Source: Tenacibaculum sp. 1_MG-2023 (GTDB taxonomy: Bacteria; Bacteroidota; Bacteroidia; Flavobacteriales; Flavobacteriaceae). Taken from it: a stretch of DNA of 64,000 nt. A program made the translations under genes and the position numbers. The notes under the pieces are model-generated. The model was given only the letters and a program-made list of their open reading frames with translations. It ran no database searches and was not told the origin of the DNA. Shown in pieces: positions 1-8,933 of this stretch (position 1 is its first letter; each line of letters starts with the position of its first letter). Location: positions 19,322 through 83,321 of the forward strand of contig NZ_JAUORH010000015.1 of assembly GCF_030547425.1 (NCBI RefSeq), in the 5' to 3' direction.

Positions 1-16
1 ATAAAACAACTTGAAA

Positions 17-703
17 ATGAATAATATTAAAATAATATCCTTTGATGCAGACGATACACTTTGGGTAAACGAAACTTATTTTCGTGATGCTGAAGATGAT
101 TTTGCTCGATTGCTGTCTGATTACGAAACAGAAAATAAAATTCATCAAGAATTATTTAAAAAGGAAATAGAAAACCTTAAAATTTACGGTTACGGTGTAA
201 AAGGTTTTATGTTGTCTATGGTTGAATGTGCTCTAGAAATTTCTAACTATAAAATCAGTCCTAAAAAAATGGAAGCAATTCTTGAGATAGGAAAAGAGAT
301 GTTAGAAAAACCAATAGAGTTATTAGATGGAGTAGAAGAGGTGTTACAAGAACTACAAGGAAAATATAAGCTAATTGTAGCTACTAAAGGAGATTTGTTA
401 GATCAAGAGCGTAAGTTGGCTAAATCAGGTATCTTAAAATATTTTCACCATACAGAGGTGATGAGTGAGAAGAAAAAAGCCGATTATAAAAAACTAGTAA
501 AACGGTTGGAAATTAATCCTTCAGAATTTTTAATGATAGGTAACTCATTAAAATCAGATGTATTGCCGTTAATTGAAATTGGGGCTACGGCAATTCATGT
601 TCCATTTCATACAACATGGGCACACGAAGAAGTAAAAGAAGAACAAAAAACGGATGCTTATAAAACAGTATCTAGTATTACAGATGTATTAAAGTTTTTA
701 TAG
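17..703 (+). CDS. HAD-family hydrolase
   Basis: A phosphatase-type haloacid dehalogenase fold protein of about 228 residues. Motif I is FDADDTLW near residue 9, giving the nucleophile Asp10 and the acid/base Asp12. Motif II is the Thr of VATKGD near residue 121, and motif IV is GNSLKSDVLP near residue 176. An in-frame TTG lies two codons upstream at position 11, but the ATG at 17 is the more natural start. No signal peptide is seen, so it is cytosolic. Its stop codon touches the ATG of the next gene, so the two are co-translated. The substrate cannot be told from sequence; small phosphorylated metabolites are usual for this family. Confidence 0.85.
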   Translation: MNNIKIISFDADDTLWVNETYFRDAEDDFARLLSDYETENKIHQELFKKEIENLKIYGYGVKGFMLSMVECALEISNYKISPKKMEAILEIGKEMLEKPIELLDGVEEVLQELQGKYKLIVATKGDLLDQERKLAKSGILKYFHHTEVMSEKKKADYKKLVKRLEINPSEFLMIGNSLKSDVLPLIEIGATAIHVPFHTTWAHEEVKEEQKTDAYKTVSSITDVLKFL

Positions 704-1330
704 ATGAGGTATCTAGATATTGAAAACTGGAATAGAAAAGAACTTTTTAAACACTTTAGAACTTTAGCAGATCCAACTTTTGGTTTAGTTGCAGATGTAG
801 ATGTGTCTAAGACTTATCAATCAGCAAAAGAGAAGGATCAATCCTTTTTTGTAAGGTATTTACATGCTTGTATGAAGGCTATAAATGCTGTTGAAAACTT
901 TAAATTTAGAGTTGAAGGAGATAAAGTAGCAATTTATGATGTAATTAATGTATCAACAACTGTTGCTAGACCAGATACAACATTTGGTTTTTCTTATTTT
1001 GATTATTCAGAAGATTTTGAAGTTTTTAATCAAAATTACATAGAAGAAAAAGAGCGAATACAAAGTTCAACTAGTTTATTGCCAATAAGGTATTCATTAG
1101 GCTGTATACACTCTTCAGCGATTCCTTGGGTAAGTTTTACAGGGCATAAAGAACCTTTCTCAGGAAATAAAAATGATAGTGTTCCGCAGTTAGCTTTTGG
1201 TAAATTAAAAGAAGAAAAAGGGAAAGTATTAATGCCTGTGGCGGTAAATGTAAACCATGCTTTGGTAGATGGATACCATGTAGGAGAGTTTTTTGAGAAA
1301 TTTCAAGCTGAATTGGATAAAATCGATTAA
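704..1330 (+). CDS. Chloramphenicol acetyltransferase-like acyltransferase
   Basis: A 208-residue protein with the fold and length of a type A chloramphenicol acetyltransferase subunit, a family that works as a trimer. The active-site block near residues 184-190 reads NHALVDG, where the family has HHxxxDG. The second, catalytic His is kept (His185) and only the first His is changed. It starts directly after the stop of the HAD gene, so the pair is an operon. Chromosomal CAT-like proteins are common in flavobacteria without a resistance context. I call it an acyltransferase of unknown acceptor, not a resistance gene. Confidence 0.8.
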   Translation: MRYLDIENWNRKELFKHFRTLADPTFGLVADVDVSKTYQSAKEKDQSFFVRYLHACMKAINAVENFKFRVEGDKVAIYDVINVSTTVARPDTTFGFSYFDYSEDFEVFNQNYIEEKERIQSSTSLLPIRYSLGCIHSSAIPWVSFTGHKEPFSGNKNDSVPQLAFGKLKEEKGKVLMPVAVNVNHALVDGYHVGEFFEKFQAELDKID

Positions 1331-1353
1331 TTTTGCATCAAATATTTATAATT

Positions 1354-1620
1354 ATGGCAAGCATAAAAAATTTAAAGAAAGATATTAACTATACATTAGG
1401 AGACATTATTAGTATTTGTCAAATAGCTAGAGAATTAAACCCTGAAGCTGATAAAGCTAAAGCAAATGCTATTGTAGATGAAGTTATTGTAACTTTTGAT
1501 GATTTAATTGCAAAAGTAAATGCAAAAAATGTAGAGAATAAAAAAGCTCATTACAAAGCTTTAAATACTGAGTTAGAGACTAAAGCTAATGCTTTAATAG
1601 AAAAAGTAAATAGTTTATAG
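1354..1620 (+). CDS. Small conserved helical protein
   Basis: An 88-residue, Lys/Ala/Asn-rich protein, predicted all helical, with no signal peptide and no cysteine besides the one in SICQIA. I do not recognise a characterised family, though proteins of this look are common in flavobacteria. The reading frame is open from a TTG at 1333, but the ATG at 1354 gives a sensible start. It lies 23 nt after the CAT-like gene and is followed by a strong terminator, so it is probably the last gene of that transcript. Confidence 0.7.
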   Translation: MASIKNLKKDINYTLGDIISICQIARELNPEADKAKANAIVDEVIVTFDDLIAKVNAKNVENKKAHYKALNTELETKANALIEKVNSL

Positions 1621-1641
1621 TACTATAAATTATATGTTTAT

Positions 1642-1675
1642 AAAGCGAGACTCTAATGAGTCTCGCTTTTTTTTT
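1642..1675 (+). terminator. Rho-independent terminator after the 1354-1620 gene
   Basis: A perfect 12-bp stem (AAAGCGAGACTC paired with its complement) with a 4-nt loop, followed by a long T run. Confidence 0.9.
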
Positions 1676-1754
1676 GGATAAATTTTAACATTCACTTTGG
1701 AATAAAATTTTGTAAATTACGTTCAGTATTTAATAACAGATAACCCCAATAAAT

Positions 1755-1952
1755 ATGGCAAGAGCTATGTATGAGTACACGAAAACTGTGCTTCAAAAGG
1801 TTAGTTTTAACGCTGATTTATTTTGTAAAGAGCTTGAGAAAGCTTTAAGTAGATTACTACCTTATGAAATAGATGAACTAACTATTTGGCTAAAACAATT
1901 TACAGCTAATAAACCAGATTTATATGTTTGCTTAGCCTTAGTCGATAAGTAA
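1755..1952 (+). CDS. Small hypothetical protein (65 aa)
   Basis: An acidic-to-neutral 65-residue protein with no signal peptide or recognisable domain, predicted as two or three helices (KELEKALSRLLPYEIDELT). It stands alone between two good terminators, which supports a separate small gene over chance. The start is the ATG at 1755; an internal Met lies four codons on. No function can be assigned. Confidence 0.6.
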   Translation: MARAMYEYTKTVLQKVSFNADLFCKELEKALSRLLPYEIDELTIWLKQFTANKPDLYVCLALVDK

Positions 1953-1983
1953 AAAAAGGAAGCTTTTAAAGCTTCCTTTTTTT
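1952..1983. terminator. Bidirectional terminator between convergent genes
   Basis: The hairpin AAGGAAGCTTTTAAAGCTTCCTT is flanked by A-rich and T-rich runs on both sides. It can serve the small gene on the plus strand and the ECF sigma operon arriving on the minus strand. Confidence 0.85.
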
Positions 1984-2443
1984 ATTTTTGATGTTCTCTT
2001 TTTTTACCTTTTAGCTTTTTTATAAGCTTTCGGTGAAACTCGTGTTCAGCAACTTCTAAAGTGAGAATTTTTTTATCTGATAAAAAAGTTGAGAGCTTAT
2101 CATAAAAGTGAGTTTTAGCTTCGTATTGTTCTTTTGAAACTGACTTAATTTTATTCACAATTTCTTTTGATTCTTTGTCAGTTAAACTATCAATTCCTCC
2201 ACAGCTAAGTATTTTTTTCTTTATACTGTATCGTTCCGCTTTGTGAAGTTTAATCATTTTTTTATCATATATATTATATAATGGCCAAAATTTATCAGCT
2301 TCTTCTTCCGTTAGATTTAATTTTTCAGAAAGAAAAGCTACTTTAAAAGCTTTAATTTTTTCATAATTTCCTTTTTTAGTTTGTGATTGAACAGAAAAAA
2401 GGGAAGTAAAAGCTACAAATAATATAAGTAAATGCTTCTTCAT
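1982..2443 (-). CDS. Secreted Spy/CpxP-like partner of the ECF sigma operon
   Basis: A 153-residue basic, Lys-rich helical protein with a clear N-terminal signal peptide ending near QSQ (residues 1-20). The body holds the pattern LNLTEEEADKFWPLY, typical of Bacteroidota periplasmic proteins encoded next to ECF sigma factors. Its ATG overlaps the stop of the preceding membrane-protein gene (TAATG), so the two are translationally coupled. I infer a periplasmic sensor or modulator role in the same regulatory module. The ligand is unknown. Confidence 0.75.
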   Translation of the reverse strand: MKKHLLILFVAFTSLFSVQSQTKKGNYEKIKAFKVAFLSEKLNLTEEEADKFWPLYNIYDKKMIKLHKAERYSIKKKILSCGGIDSLTDKESKEIVNKIKSVSKEQYEAKTHFYDKLSTFLSDKKILTLEVAEHEFHRKLIKKLKGKKREHQK

Positions 2444-2979
2444 TATTGTTGTATTTCGTTTATAAGTGTTGGTGTGTCAACAGAGCTTAAGTAATCTTCT
2501 AGTGTTTCATCACTAATAGAAGCAAATATATCTTCTTCTAGCTCTGAAGTATTTAAGGCTGTTGCAAGCTCACTATTATCAATATCGCCATATCCATTTT
2601 CATACCAAGATTCTATATCAGTAATAGTTATATCTTCAAAAGTAATTTTTTGACTATTAAAATAATTAATACCAATAAAAAGTAAAACAGAAGCTGCTGC
2701 AGCTACAGGAACATACTGTAAAATTCTTTTACGTAATGAAATTACTTTTGACTCTTTAGTTTGTTCTATTGCTAATTTTGATTGAATTCGAGCTTCAATT
2801 GTATCAAAATAACCGTGAGGAGTATTGAATGGTTTATTTTTTGGTAAACTATCTATAAATACAGAAGTGTTAATAGTCTCTTCAACTTTTTCAAAATAAT
2901 TTTGAGGAGTTGAAAAACCATTATCCTTGCCAACTTGTTGGTTTATATAATCTATAGTATGTTTTAATTTTTTATCCAT
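2443..2979 (-). CDS. Single-pass membrane protein, probable anti-sigma factor
   Basis: A 178-residue protein with one transmembrane helix near residues 86-106 (VPVAAAASVLLFIGINYF). The N-terminal side holds two similar blocks, FSTPQNYFEKVEETI and FNTPHGYFDTIEARI, each about 15 residues. The C-terminal part is acidic and probably periplasmic. It lies 33 nt after an ECF sigma gene and overlaps the secreted-protein gene by one base. Position and topology suggest an anti-sigma factor. I see no zinc-binding HxxxCxxC motif, so it would be a non-classical one. Confidence 0.7.
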   Translation of the reverse strand: MDKKLKHTIDYINQQVGKDNGFSTPQNYFEKVEETINTSVFIDSLPKNKPFNTPHGYFDTIEARIQSKLAIEQTKESKVISLRKRILQYVPVAAAASVLLFIGINYFNSQKITFEDITITDIESWYENGYGDIDNSELATALNTSELEEDIFASISDETLEDYLSSVDTPTLINEIQQ

Positions 2980-3012
2980 TACTTTAGTAAGACTCTTGTT
3001 TTTGTAAAAGGT

Positions 3013-3558
3013 TTAATTATAGTTCTTTATAAATTGTTCTATTTTTTTAGCGGCTATATGATATGAGGCTTTTAAAGCACCAACTGAGGTATTGAGAATT
3101 TCAGAGATTTCTTCATACTTCATTTCATCGAAGTACTTCATGTTAAATACTAATTGTTGTTTTTGAGGTAATGTGGCAATTGCTTTTTGCAAAATAAGCT
3201 GAATTTCATCACCAGAAAACCAATAATCACTATCTAAAGTAGAAGTAAGCTGTAGTTGATAATCAGAAATATGAATATTCTTTTCTTTAGCTTTTTTGTT
3301 GATGAAAGTTATAGCTTCATTGGTAGCTATTCTATACATCCAAGAATATAGTTTACTATCTCTTTTAAAGTGATTAATACTTTTAAAAACTTTTATAAAA
3401 GTGTTTTGTAAAACATCATCGGCGTCTTCATGAGAAATTACTATTTTTCGTATATGCCAATACAATCGCTCTTTATATTGCGATACTAGGCTTTTAAAAG
3501 CAATCTCTTTGGTAGTAGATTGCTGTAATTGATTTATAAGTGTGATCTCGTCAATCAA
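3013..3558 (-). CDS. ECF RNA polymerase sigma factor
   Basis: A 181-residue sigma-70 family protein of the extracytoplasmic-function group. Region 2 covers roughly residues 25-90 (HEDADDVLQNTFIKVF, then YSWMYRIATNEAI). Region 4, with the helix-turn-helix, covers roughly 130-177 (YEEISEILNTSVGALKASYH). It is the first gene of a three-gene unit with a membrane protein and a secreted protein, the usual arrangement for a sigma factor held at the envelope. The regulon cannot be read from this window. Confidence 0.9.
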   Translation of the reverse strand: MIDEITLINQLQQSTTKEIAFKSLVSQYKERLYWHIRKIVISHEDADDVLQNTFIKVFKSINHFKRDSKLYSWMYRIATNEAITFINKKAKEKNIHISDYQLQLTSTLDSDYWFSGDEIQLILQKAIATLPQKQQLVFNMKYFDEMKYEEISEILNTSVGALKASYHIAAKKIEQFIKNYN

Positions 3559-3621
3559 CCAAAACTGTTTTAGTTGTTAGACATTAAAGATAGCAAAAGG
3601 TTTAAAAAGAGATATAAAAAA

Positions 3622-5064
3622 CTACTTAATTCTTTTTGTACACCCAAATAAGCGTTTTTCTTTAATAGTTTCAGAAACTCCTTTAGGAAGCATTTCTTCC
3701 CATCCATCTTCTCCGTTTTTTATCTTTTTTAAGACTTTTCTTGAGAAAATATGTAAAATATCAGGGTTAAAGTCTTTAATATCAATTAATCGACCATTGT
3801 TTTTAAAGAACTTATAAAGTTCTTTCATTCTAGGATGCACTTTAAGGTTTTCACTAGTAATGTATTCACCAGTTTCCTCATTTTTATAGGGATACATGTA
3901 TACCTTTAAATCTCTATAAAATAGTTTACCAAAAGCCTCTAAGATACCACCGCTCAAATCACGATAATACTTTTCATTAAAAATTTGAATCAAGTTATAA
4001 ACTCCCATAGCAAGCCCCATGCGCTCTTTGGTGTACTCGCTAAAGTATTCTACTAGTTTAAAGTATTCTTGATAGTTGGTAATCATAACGTTTAGACCAA
4101 GAGAACATAGTAGTTCAGCCCTGTCTAAGAAGTCACGTTCGTTAATTTCTCCTTCGGCACGAAGGTTACTTAAGGTAATTTCAAAAATAATTTTGGTTTT
4201 CTTAGGATCTACTTTATTCTCATCAAAGAATAGTTGTTTAGAACGCTCAAACATATCCATGTTAACCTTAGTTACGGGTCTGTAACTTCCACGAAGAGCC
4301 AAAATATTCTTTTTGTAAAGTACTTGTGCAGGCAATAAGTTATTCCCGTCAGGACCAAACATTACAGCATTTGTCATCTCGTTTTTAACAAGTTGTAAAC
4401 TCATTAAGCGGTTGTCAACATACATAAAACGAGGTCCAGAGAAGTTGATCATGTCAATCTCTAAACGGTCTTTATCAATATTATCGTAAAAAGATTTTAA
4501 TAAATCTTTAGGGTTGTCATTTAAGTAATAAGCTCCATAAATTAAGTTTACACCTAAAACTCCCAATGTTTCTTGCTGCTGACGAGCATCAGTTTCTTTA
4601 AAACGAAGATGCAAAACAATTTCGTTGTAATCTTCTAATGGATCTAATTGAAAACGAATACCAACCCAACCATGACCTTTAAATTTTTTAGTAAAGTTTA
4701 TAGTTGCTACTGTATTAGCGTAACTAAAAAATAATTTATCAGGGTGTTTTTGACGATCAAGTCGTTCCTCAATTAACTCCATTTCATGCTTTAGCATTTT
4801 CTTTAATCGAGGTTCAGTAACATAACGATTGTCTTTTTCAATTCCATAAATGGCATCAGAGAAATCCTTATCATAAGCACTCATAGCTTTTGCTATAGTA
4901 CCAGATGCTCCACCAGCTCTAAAAAAATTACGAACAGTTTCTTGACCAGCTCCAATCTCTGCAAAAGTTCCATATATATGAGCGTTTAAATTAATTTTTA
5001 ACGACTTCATTTTGGTAGTTGGTACAGTACTTATTTTTTGATCTCCTTTTAACGTAATTGCCAT
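3622..5064 (-). CDS. Conserved cytosolic protein of unknown function (480 aa)
   Basis: A large soluble protein without signal peptide or membrane helix. Its strongest block is near residues 33-68 (GTFAEIGAGQETVRNFF, GASGTIAKAMSAYD). I recall this family from bacteroidotal and other genomes, where it is sometimes labelled a nicotinate-nucleotide adenylyltransferase. I cannot see an adenylyltransferase HxGH motif, so I do not adopt that name. The gene has its own promoter, divergent from a metal-hydrolase gene, and no terminator is obvious. Confidence 0.75.
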   Translation of the reverse strand: MAITLKGDQKISTVPTTKMKSLKINLNAHIYGTFAEIGAGQETVRNFFRAGGASGTIAKAMSAYDKDFSDAIYGIEKDNRYVTEPRLKKMLKHEMELIEERLDRQKHPDKLFFSYANTVATINFTKKFKGHGWVGIRFQLDPLEDYNEIVLHLRFKETDARQQQETLGVLGVNLIYGAYYLNDNPKDLLKSFYDNIDKDRLEIDMINFSGPRFMYVDNRLMSLQLVKNEMTNAVMFGPDGNNLLPAQVLYKKNILALRGSYRPVTKVNMDMFERSKQLFFDENKVDPKKTKIIFEITLSNLRAEGEINERDFLDRAELLCSLGLNVMITNYQEYFKLVEYFSEYTKERMGLAMGVYNLIQIFNEKYYRDLSGGILEAFGKLFYRDLKVYMYPYKNEETGEYITSENLKVHPRMKELYKFFKNNGRLIDIKDFNPDILHIFSRKVLKKIKNGEDGWEEMLPKGVSETIKEKRLFGCTKRIK

Positions 5065-5088
5065 TTTGTTTTTTTTAGTTACGTATTA

Positions 5089-5120
5089 CAAATGTACTGA
5101 AATTAGGAACTATCAGACAA
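5089..5120 (-). promoter_or_regulatory. Promoter of the 480-aa protein gene
   Basis: On the minus strand TTG, 21 nt, then TACATTTG, the Bacteroidota promoter pattern. The box lies about 25 nt before the ATG. Confidence 0.55.
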
Positions 5121-5129
5121 TTTTTGTTG

Positions 5130-5137
5130 TATTTTTG
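5130..5137 (+). promoter_or_regulatory. -7 element upstream of the metal-hydrolase gene
   Basis: TATTTTTG fits TAnnTTTG. No TTG lies at the right distance upstream. If used, the leader before the ATG at 5146 would be only a few bases, which makes the message almost leaderless. Confidence 0.4.
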
Positions 5138-5145
5138 TGGTGAAA

Positions 5146-5922
5146 ATGAAGAAAAAAAATCAAGTAAAAATAACTTTTTTAGGAACAGGAACTTCTACTG
5201 GAGTTCCGATGCTTACAAGTAAGCACCCTGTAGCTTTATCTAAGAACCCAAAAGACAAACGATTACGGTCTTCAGTGCTGGTTTCGTGGAATAATATTAA
5301 TTATGTGATTGATTGTGGTCCAGACTTTCGTCAGCAAATGATGCGTGAAAAAGTAGCTTCAATTAACGGAATTTTATTTACACATGAACATGCAGATCAT
5401 ATAGCTGGTTTGGATGAAATCCGTCCGTATTGTTTTCAAATAGGACCAGTACCTATCTACTTAACAGAAAGAGTGCTAAATGTTTTAAAAAAACGATACG
5501 ATTATATATTTGCAACAGAAAATAGATACCCAAGTGCACCAAGTGTAGCTCCAACTATTATTTCACATAAAGAAAATTTTGAGTTAGAGGGAGTAGAGGT
5601 TACTCCAATTGAAGTAATGCATGGTAATTTACCAATTCTCGGATATCGTTTTAATAACGTAGCATATATAACCGATATTAAAACTATTTTTGAAGAGGAG
5701 AAAGAAAAGCTAAAGAGTCTAGATGTTTTAGTCATTACAGGTTTACGAAAAGAACCTCATAAAACACATTTTAATTTAGAAGAAGCCCTAAAGTTTATAG
5801 AAGAAATTAATCCTAAAAAAGCGTATTTAACGCATATTAGCGAACTTTTAGGATTACACGATGAGGTTGAAAAAGAATTGCCAGAGAATGTGTTTTTAGC
5901 TTATGACGGGTTACAAGTTTAG
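5146..5922 (+). CDS. MBL-fold metal-dependent hydrolase, PhnP-like
   Basis: A 258-residue metallo-beta-lactamase fold protein. The metal motif HEHADH is near residue 80. An N-terminal GTGTSTGVP loop, DCGPDFR, a conserved MHGN His and a C-terminal LTHISE complete the set of ligands. This arrangement matches the phosphoribosyl cyclic phosphodiesterase (PhnP)-like group. In-frame GTG codons at 5137 and 5140 are less likely starts than ATG 5146. No phn genes are nearby, so the actual substrate is open. Confidence 0.85.
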   Translation: MKKKNQVKITFLGTGTSTGVPMLTSKHPVALSKNPKDKRLRSSVLVSWNNINYVIDCGPDFRQQMMREKVASINGILFTHEHADHIAGLDEIRPYCFQIGPVPIYLTERVLNVLKKRYDYIFATENRYPSAPSVAPTIISHKENFELEGVEVTPIEVMHGNLPILGYRFNNVAYITDIKTIFEEEKEKLKSLDVLVITGLRKEPHKTHFNLEEALKFIEEINPKKAYLTHISELLGLHDEVEKELPENVFLAYDGLQV

Positions 5923-6016
5923 TATTAAAAAAATTAATACTACAATCAATATTAATTACTTAAAGTAATTGATGGTTTTAGAATAGCTTCTTATTTTTAC
6001 TTTAAATATTTACAAC

Positions 6017-6775
6017 ATGAAAATTATTATATCACCAGCAAAATCGTTAGACTTTGAAAGCAAAGTTACTACCGATGCATATACACAACCTAGGTTTTTA
6101 GAACAATCTGAAAAGTTGAATAAGAAGCTAAAAACACTTTCAAGGAAAAAGTTGAGTGAGTTAATGAAGATTTCTGATGATTTAGCAAGTTTAAATTATG
6201 AAAGAAATCAAGACTGGCAGCCTCCTTTTTCTTTAGAGAATGCAAAACAAGCAGTATTCGCTTTTACAGGGGAAGTGTATAGAGGGATTGATGCTAATTC
6301 TATTTCGGAAGATAAAATTCCAGTTTTACAAGATAAGTTGAGAATTTTATCAGGATTATACGGGTTGTTAAAACCATTGGATTTAATTCAGCCATACCGA
6401 TTAGAAATGGGAACTAGGTTAAAAGTAGGTAGAAGAGAAAACTTATATAAGTTTTGGGATACTATATTGGCGGAATCTTTAAATGAAGAACTTGAGGATG
6501 GTGAGCTATTAATTAATTTGGCAAGTGCAGAATACTTTAAGGCACTTCCTAAAAAAACATTAAAAGTACCTATGATAACTCCAGTTTTTAAAGATTTAAA
6601 AAACGGACAGTATAAGACTATTATGACGTTTGCTAAAAAAGCTCGTGGATTAATGGTGCGCTATATTATTGATAATAATGTAGAGACTTTAGAAGAATTA
6701 AAAAGTTTTGATGTTGATCGATATGGTTTTTCCGAAGAAATGTCTACCGAAACTGAATTAGTATTTACAAGATAG
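6017..6775 (+). CDS. yaaA: Peroxide stress protein YaaA
   Basis: A 252-residue protein of the YaaA/DUF328 family, recognised by its N-terminus MKIIISPAKSLDF, by LRILSGLYGLLKPLDLIQPYR in the centre and by the C-terminal GFSEEMSTETELVF. In Escherichia coli YaaA lowers free iron and protects DNA under hydrogen peroxide. Here that role is inferred by family. The stop is followed immediately by the ATG of a SanA-like gene, so the two form an operon. Confidence 0.9.
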   Translation: MKIIISPAKSLDFESKVTTDAYTQPRFLEQSEKLNKKLKTLSRKKLSELMKISDDLASLNYERNQDWQPPFSLENAKQAVFAFTGEVYRGIDANSISEDKIPVLQDKLRILSGLYGLLKPLDLIQPYRLEMGTRLKVGRRENLYKFWDTILAESLNEELEDGELLINLASAEYFKALPKKTLKVPMITPVFKDLKNGQYKTIMTFAKKARGLMVRYIIDNNVETLEELKSFDVDRYGFSEEMSTETELVFTR

Positions 6776-7414
6776 ATGAAACGAAAAAAAGTTGCTATTG
6801 TTTTTCTTTTAGGTTGTTTACTAATAATTACTTCTATTTATGTTTCAAACAAAGTAATAATTAATAATGCAGAAGGAAAACTATTTAACTCTACAGAAAA
6901 TATATCTAAAAATAAGGTAGGGTTGTTATTAGGTACGGTAAAGTATTTGTCAGATGGTAGAGTGAATTTGTATTATCAATTCAGATTAAATGCTGCTGTG
7001 GAGTTATACAAAGCTAAAAAGATTGATTTTATTTTAGTAAGTGGTGATAATGGCTCTGAGGGATACGATGAGCCCACTGATTTTAAAAACGATTTAATAG
7101 AAGTGGGAATTCCTGAAAATAAGATATTTTTAGACTATGCAGGGTTTAGAACATTGGATTCTGTGGTAAGAGTGAAAGAGATTTTTGGGCAAACTTCAGT
7201 AACTATTATATCTCAAAAATTCCATAATGAAAGGGCCTTATACTTAGCTAATCATTATGATATTTACGCAATAGGTTATAACGCAAGAGGTATTTCTGGG
7301 AAATATGCGGTCAAAGTCCAGCTAAGAGAGTACTTAGCTAGAGTAAAAGTTTTTGTTGATATTCTTTTTAATATAAAGCCTAAGTTTTTAGGAAGGCCTA
7401 TTGAAATAAAATAA
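6776..7414 (+). CDS. SanA-like DUF218 membrane-anchored protein
   Basis: A 212-residue protein with one N-terminal membrane helix (VAIVFLLGCLLIITSIYVSN, about residues 6-25), followed by a DUF218/ElyC-SanA domain. Marks of the family are LLGTVKYLSDGR, the VSGDNG turn and SQKFHNERALYLA. SanA is linked to envelope barrier function in enterobacteria. The gene is coupled to yaaA and runs convergently into sdaA with only 3 nt between the stops. Confidence 0.85.
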   Translation: MKRKKVAIVFLLGCLLIITSIYVSNKVIINNAEGKLFNSTENISKNKVGLLLGTVKYLSDGRVNLYYQFRLNAAVELYKAKKIDFILVSGDNGSEGYDEPTDFKNDLIEVGIPENKIFLDYAGFRTLDSVVRVKEIFGQTSVTIISQKFHNERALYLANHYDIYAIGYNARGISGKYAVKVQLREYLARVKVFVDILFNIKPKFLGRPIEIK

Positions 7415-7417
7415 AAA

Positions 7418-8842
7418 TTAACAATCAGCTAATCGTACTGTAACAGCTAAGCCGCCTTCTGAGGTTTCTTTATAGTTTCGGTTCATATCTTTAGCAGTTT
7501 CCCACATAGTGTCAACTACTTTGTCTAATGGGACTTTAGACTCTTTTGGGTTAGTTTCTAAGGCTAATTCAGCAGCATTAATAGCTTTAATAGCTCCCAT
7601 AGCATTACGTTCAATACAAGGTACCTGTACTAATCCACCAATAGGGTCACAAGTAAGTCCTAAGTGATGTTCCATGGCAATTTCAGCAGCAACTAAACAT
7701 TGTGATGGAGTTCCGCCTAATAATTCAGTTAATGCGGCAGCAGCCATGGCTGATGATACTCCAATTTCAGCTTGACAACCACCCATAGCAGCAGAAATTG
7801 TAGCATTTTTCTTAAAAATACTCCCTATTTCTCCTGCGACTAGTAAGAACTTTTTAACATGCTCAAAAGTAGCATCGTGGTTTTCTATTACTAAATAATA
7901 CATTATTACAGCAGGAATTACTCCAGCACTTCCATTAGTAGGAGCAGTAACAACTCTACCTAAAGCAGCATTTACTTCATTAACTGACAAGGCTAAACAA
8001 CTCACCCATTTTAAAATTTCTCGAAACTTAACTTCGGTGCCTCTAATAGCGGTAATCCACTCCTGTTGATTGTTATATTCAGCATCTTTAATAAGTTTTT
8101 GATGTGTTTCAAATGCACGTCGCTTTACATTTAATCCACCAGGTAAAATCCCCTTAGTATGACAACCAATATACATACATTCTAACATGGTATTCCATAT
8201 ACGGTGTAACTCTTTATCAATTTCTTCAGCAGAATTAATTACGAGTTCGTTTTGGTATACAATATCAGAAATATTCAAGCCTTCCTTTTCACAATAAGCT
8301 TCTAGTTCAGTAGCTCTGTTTATTGGAAACGGAAAGTTTTGTTTGTTAATTTCAATATCCTCAGCAAGATTATCGTCTTCTTGTACGATAAAACCTCCAC
8401 CAATAGAGTAATAGGTTTCTGTTGAAATTTCTACCCCATTAGCGTATCCTCTAAAAGTCATTCCATTCGCATGAAAAGGCAAAAATTCTTTGTTGAATTT
8501 TACTGAGTTATTAGCAAAAACAATATTCTTTTCATTATTAAAAAATAATAGCTCTTTGGTTTGAATATCACTAATAACTACATCAATAGTTTCAATAGGA
8601 ATATGCTCTGGATCAGCACCACTTAAACCAAGTAAAACGGCTAAATCTGTCGCATGCCCTTTACCAGTTAACGAAAGAGAACCATACAAGTCTACTTTAA
8701 TCTCTTGAATTAAAAGAAATTCATTTGTTTCTTTTAATTTTTGTATCCATTGTTGGGCCGCTCTCCAAGGGCCGAGGGTATGAGAGCTAGAAGGTCCCAC
8801 CCCAATTTTAAGCATATCAAAAACGCTAATAAATTGCGACAT
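7418..8842 (-). CDS. sdaA: L-serine ammonia-lyase, single-chain 4Fe-4S type
   Basis: Converts L-serine to pyruvate and ammonia. The 474-residue chain has the N-terminal beta-type domain (GVGPSSSHTLGPW at about residues 14-26) and the C-terminal alpha-type domain (MGGCQAEIGVSSAMAAAAL). Cysteines in LTCDPIGGLVQVPC fit the iron-sulfur cluster. Length is as expected for the fused form. It is transcribed alone, after the DUF2853 gene on the same strand but separated from it by a terminator. Confidence 0.95.
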   Translation of the reverse strand: MSQFISVFDMLKIGVGPSSSHTLGPWRAAQQWIQKLKETNEFLLIQEIKVDLYGSLSLTGKGHATDLAVLLGLSGADPEHIPIETIDVVISDIQTKELLFFNNEKNIVFANNSVKFNKEFLPFHANGMTFRGYANGVEISTETYYSIGGGFIVQEDDNLAEDIEINKQNFPFPINRATELEAYCEKEGLNISDIVYQNELVINSAEEIDKELHRIWNTMLECMYIGCHTKGILPGGLNVKRRAFETHQKLIKDAEYNNQQEWITAIRGTEVKFREILKWVSCLALSVNEVNAALGRVVTAPTNGSAGVIPAVIMYYLVIENHDATFEHVKKFLLVAGEIGSIFKKNATISAAMGGCQAEIGVSSAMAAAALTELLGGTPSQCLVAAEIAMEHHLGLTCDPIGGLVQVPCIERNAMGAIKAINAAELALETNPKESKVPLDKVVDTMWETAKDMNRNYKETSEGGLAVTVRLADC

Positions 8843-8870
8843 AAATTATAAGTTGTTTGTTGGTGGCTAA

Positions 8871-8912
8871 AATAAAAAAAAGTCCTGTATTTAAAACTTA
8901 AATACAGGACTT
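8871..8912 (-). terminator. Terminator of the DUF2853-type gene
   Basis: A perfect 15-bp stem starting AAGTCCTGTATTTAA with a short loop. On the minus strand it ends in a T run at 8871-8880. Confidence 0.85.
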
Positions 8913-8933
8913 ATATTTATCAAAAAAGAGTTA

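Noticed and set aside
704..1330. Chloramphenicol resistance gene
   Set aside because: Only a CAT-like acyltransferase with a changed active-site block, in a housekeeping operon. No mobile or resistance context.
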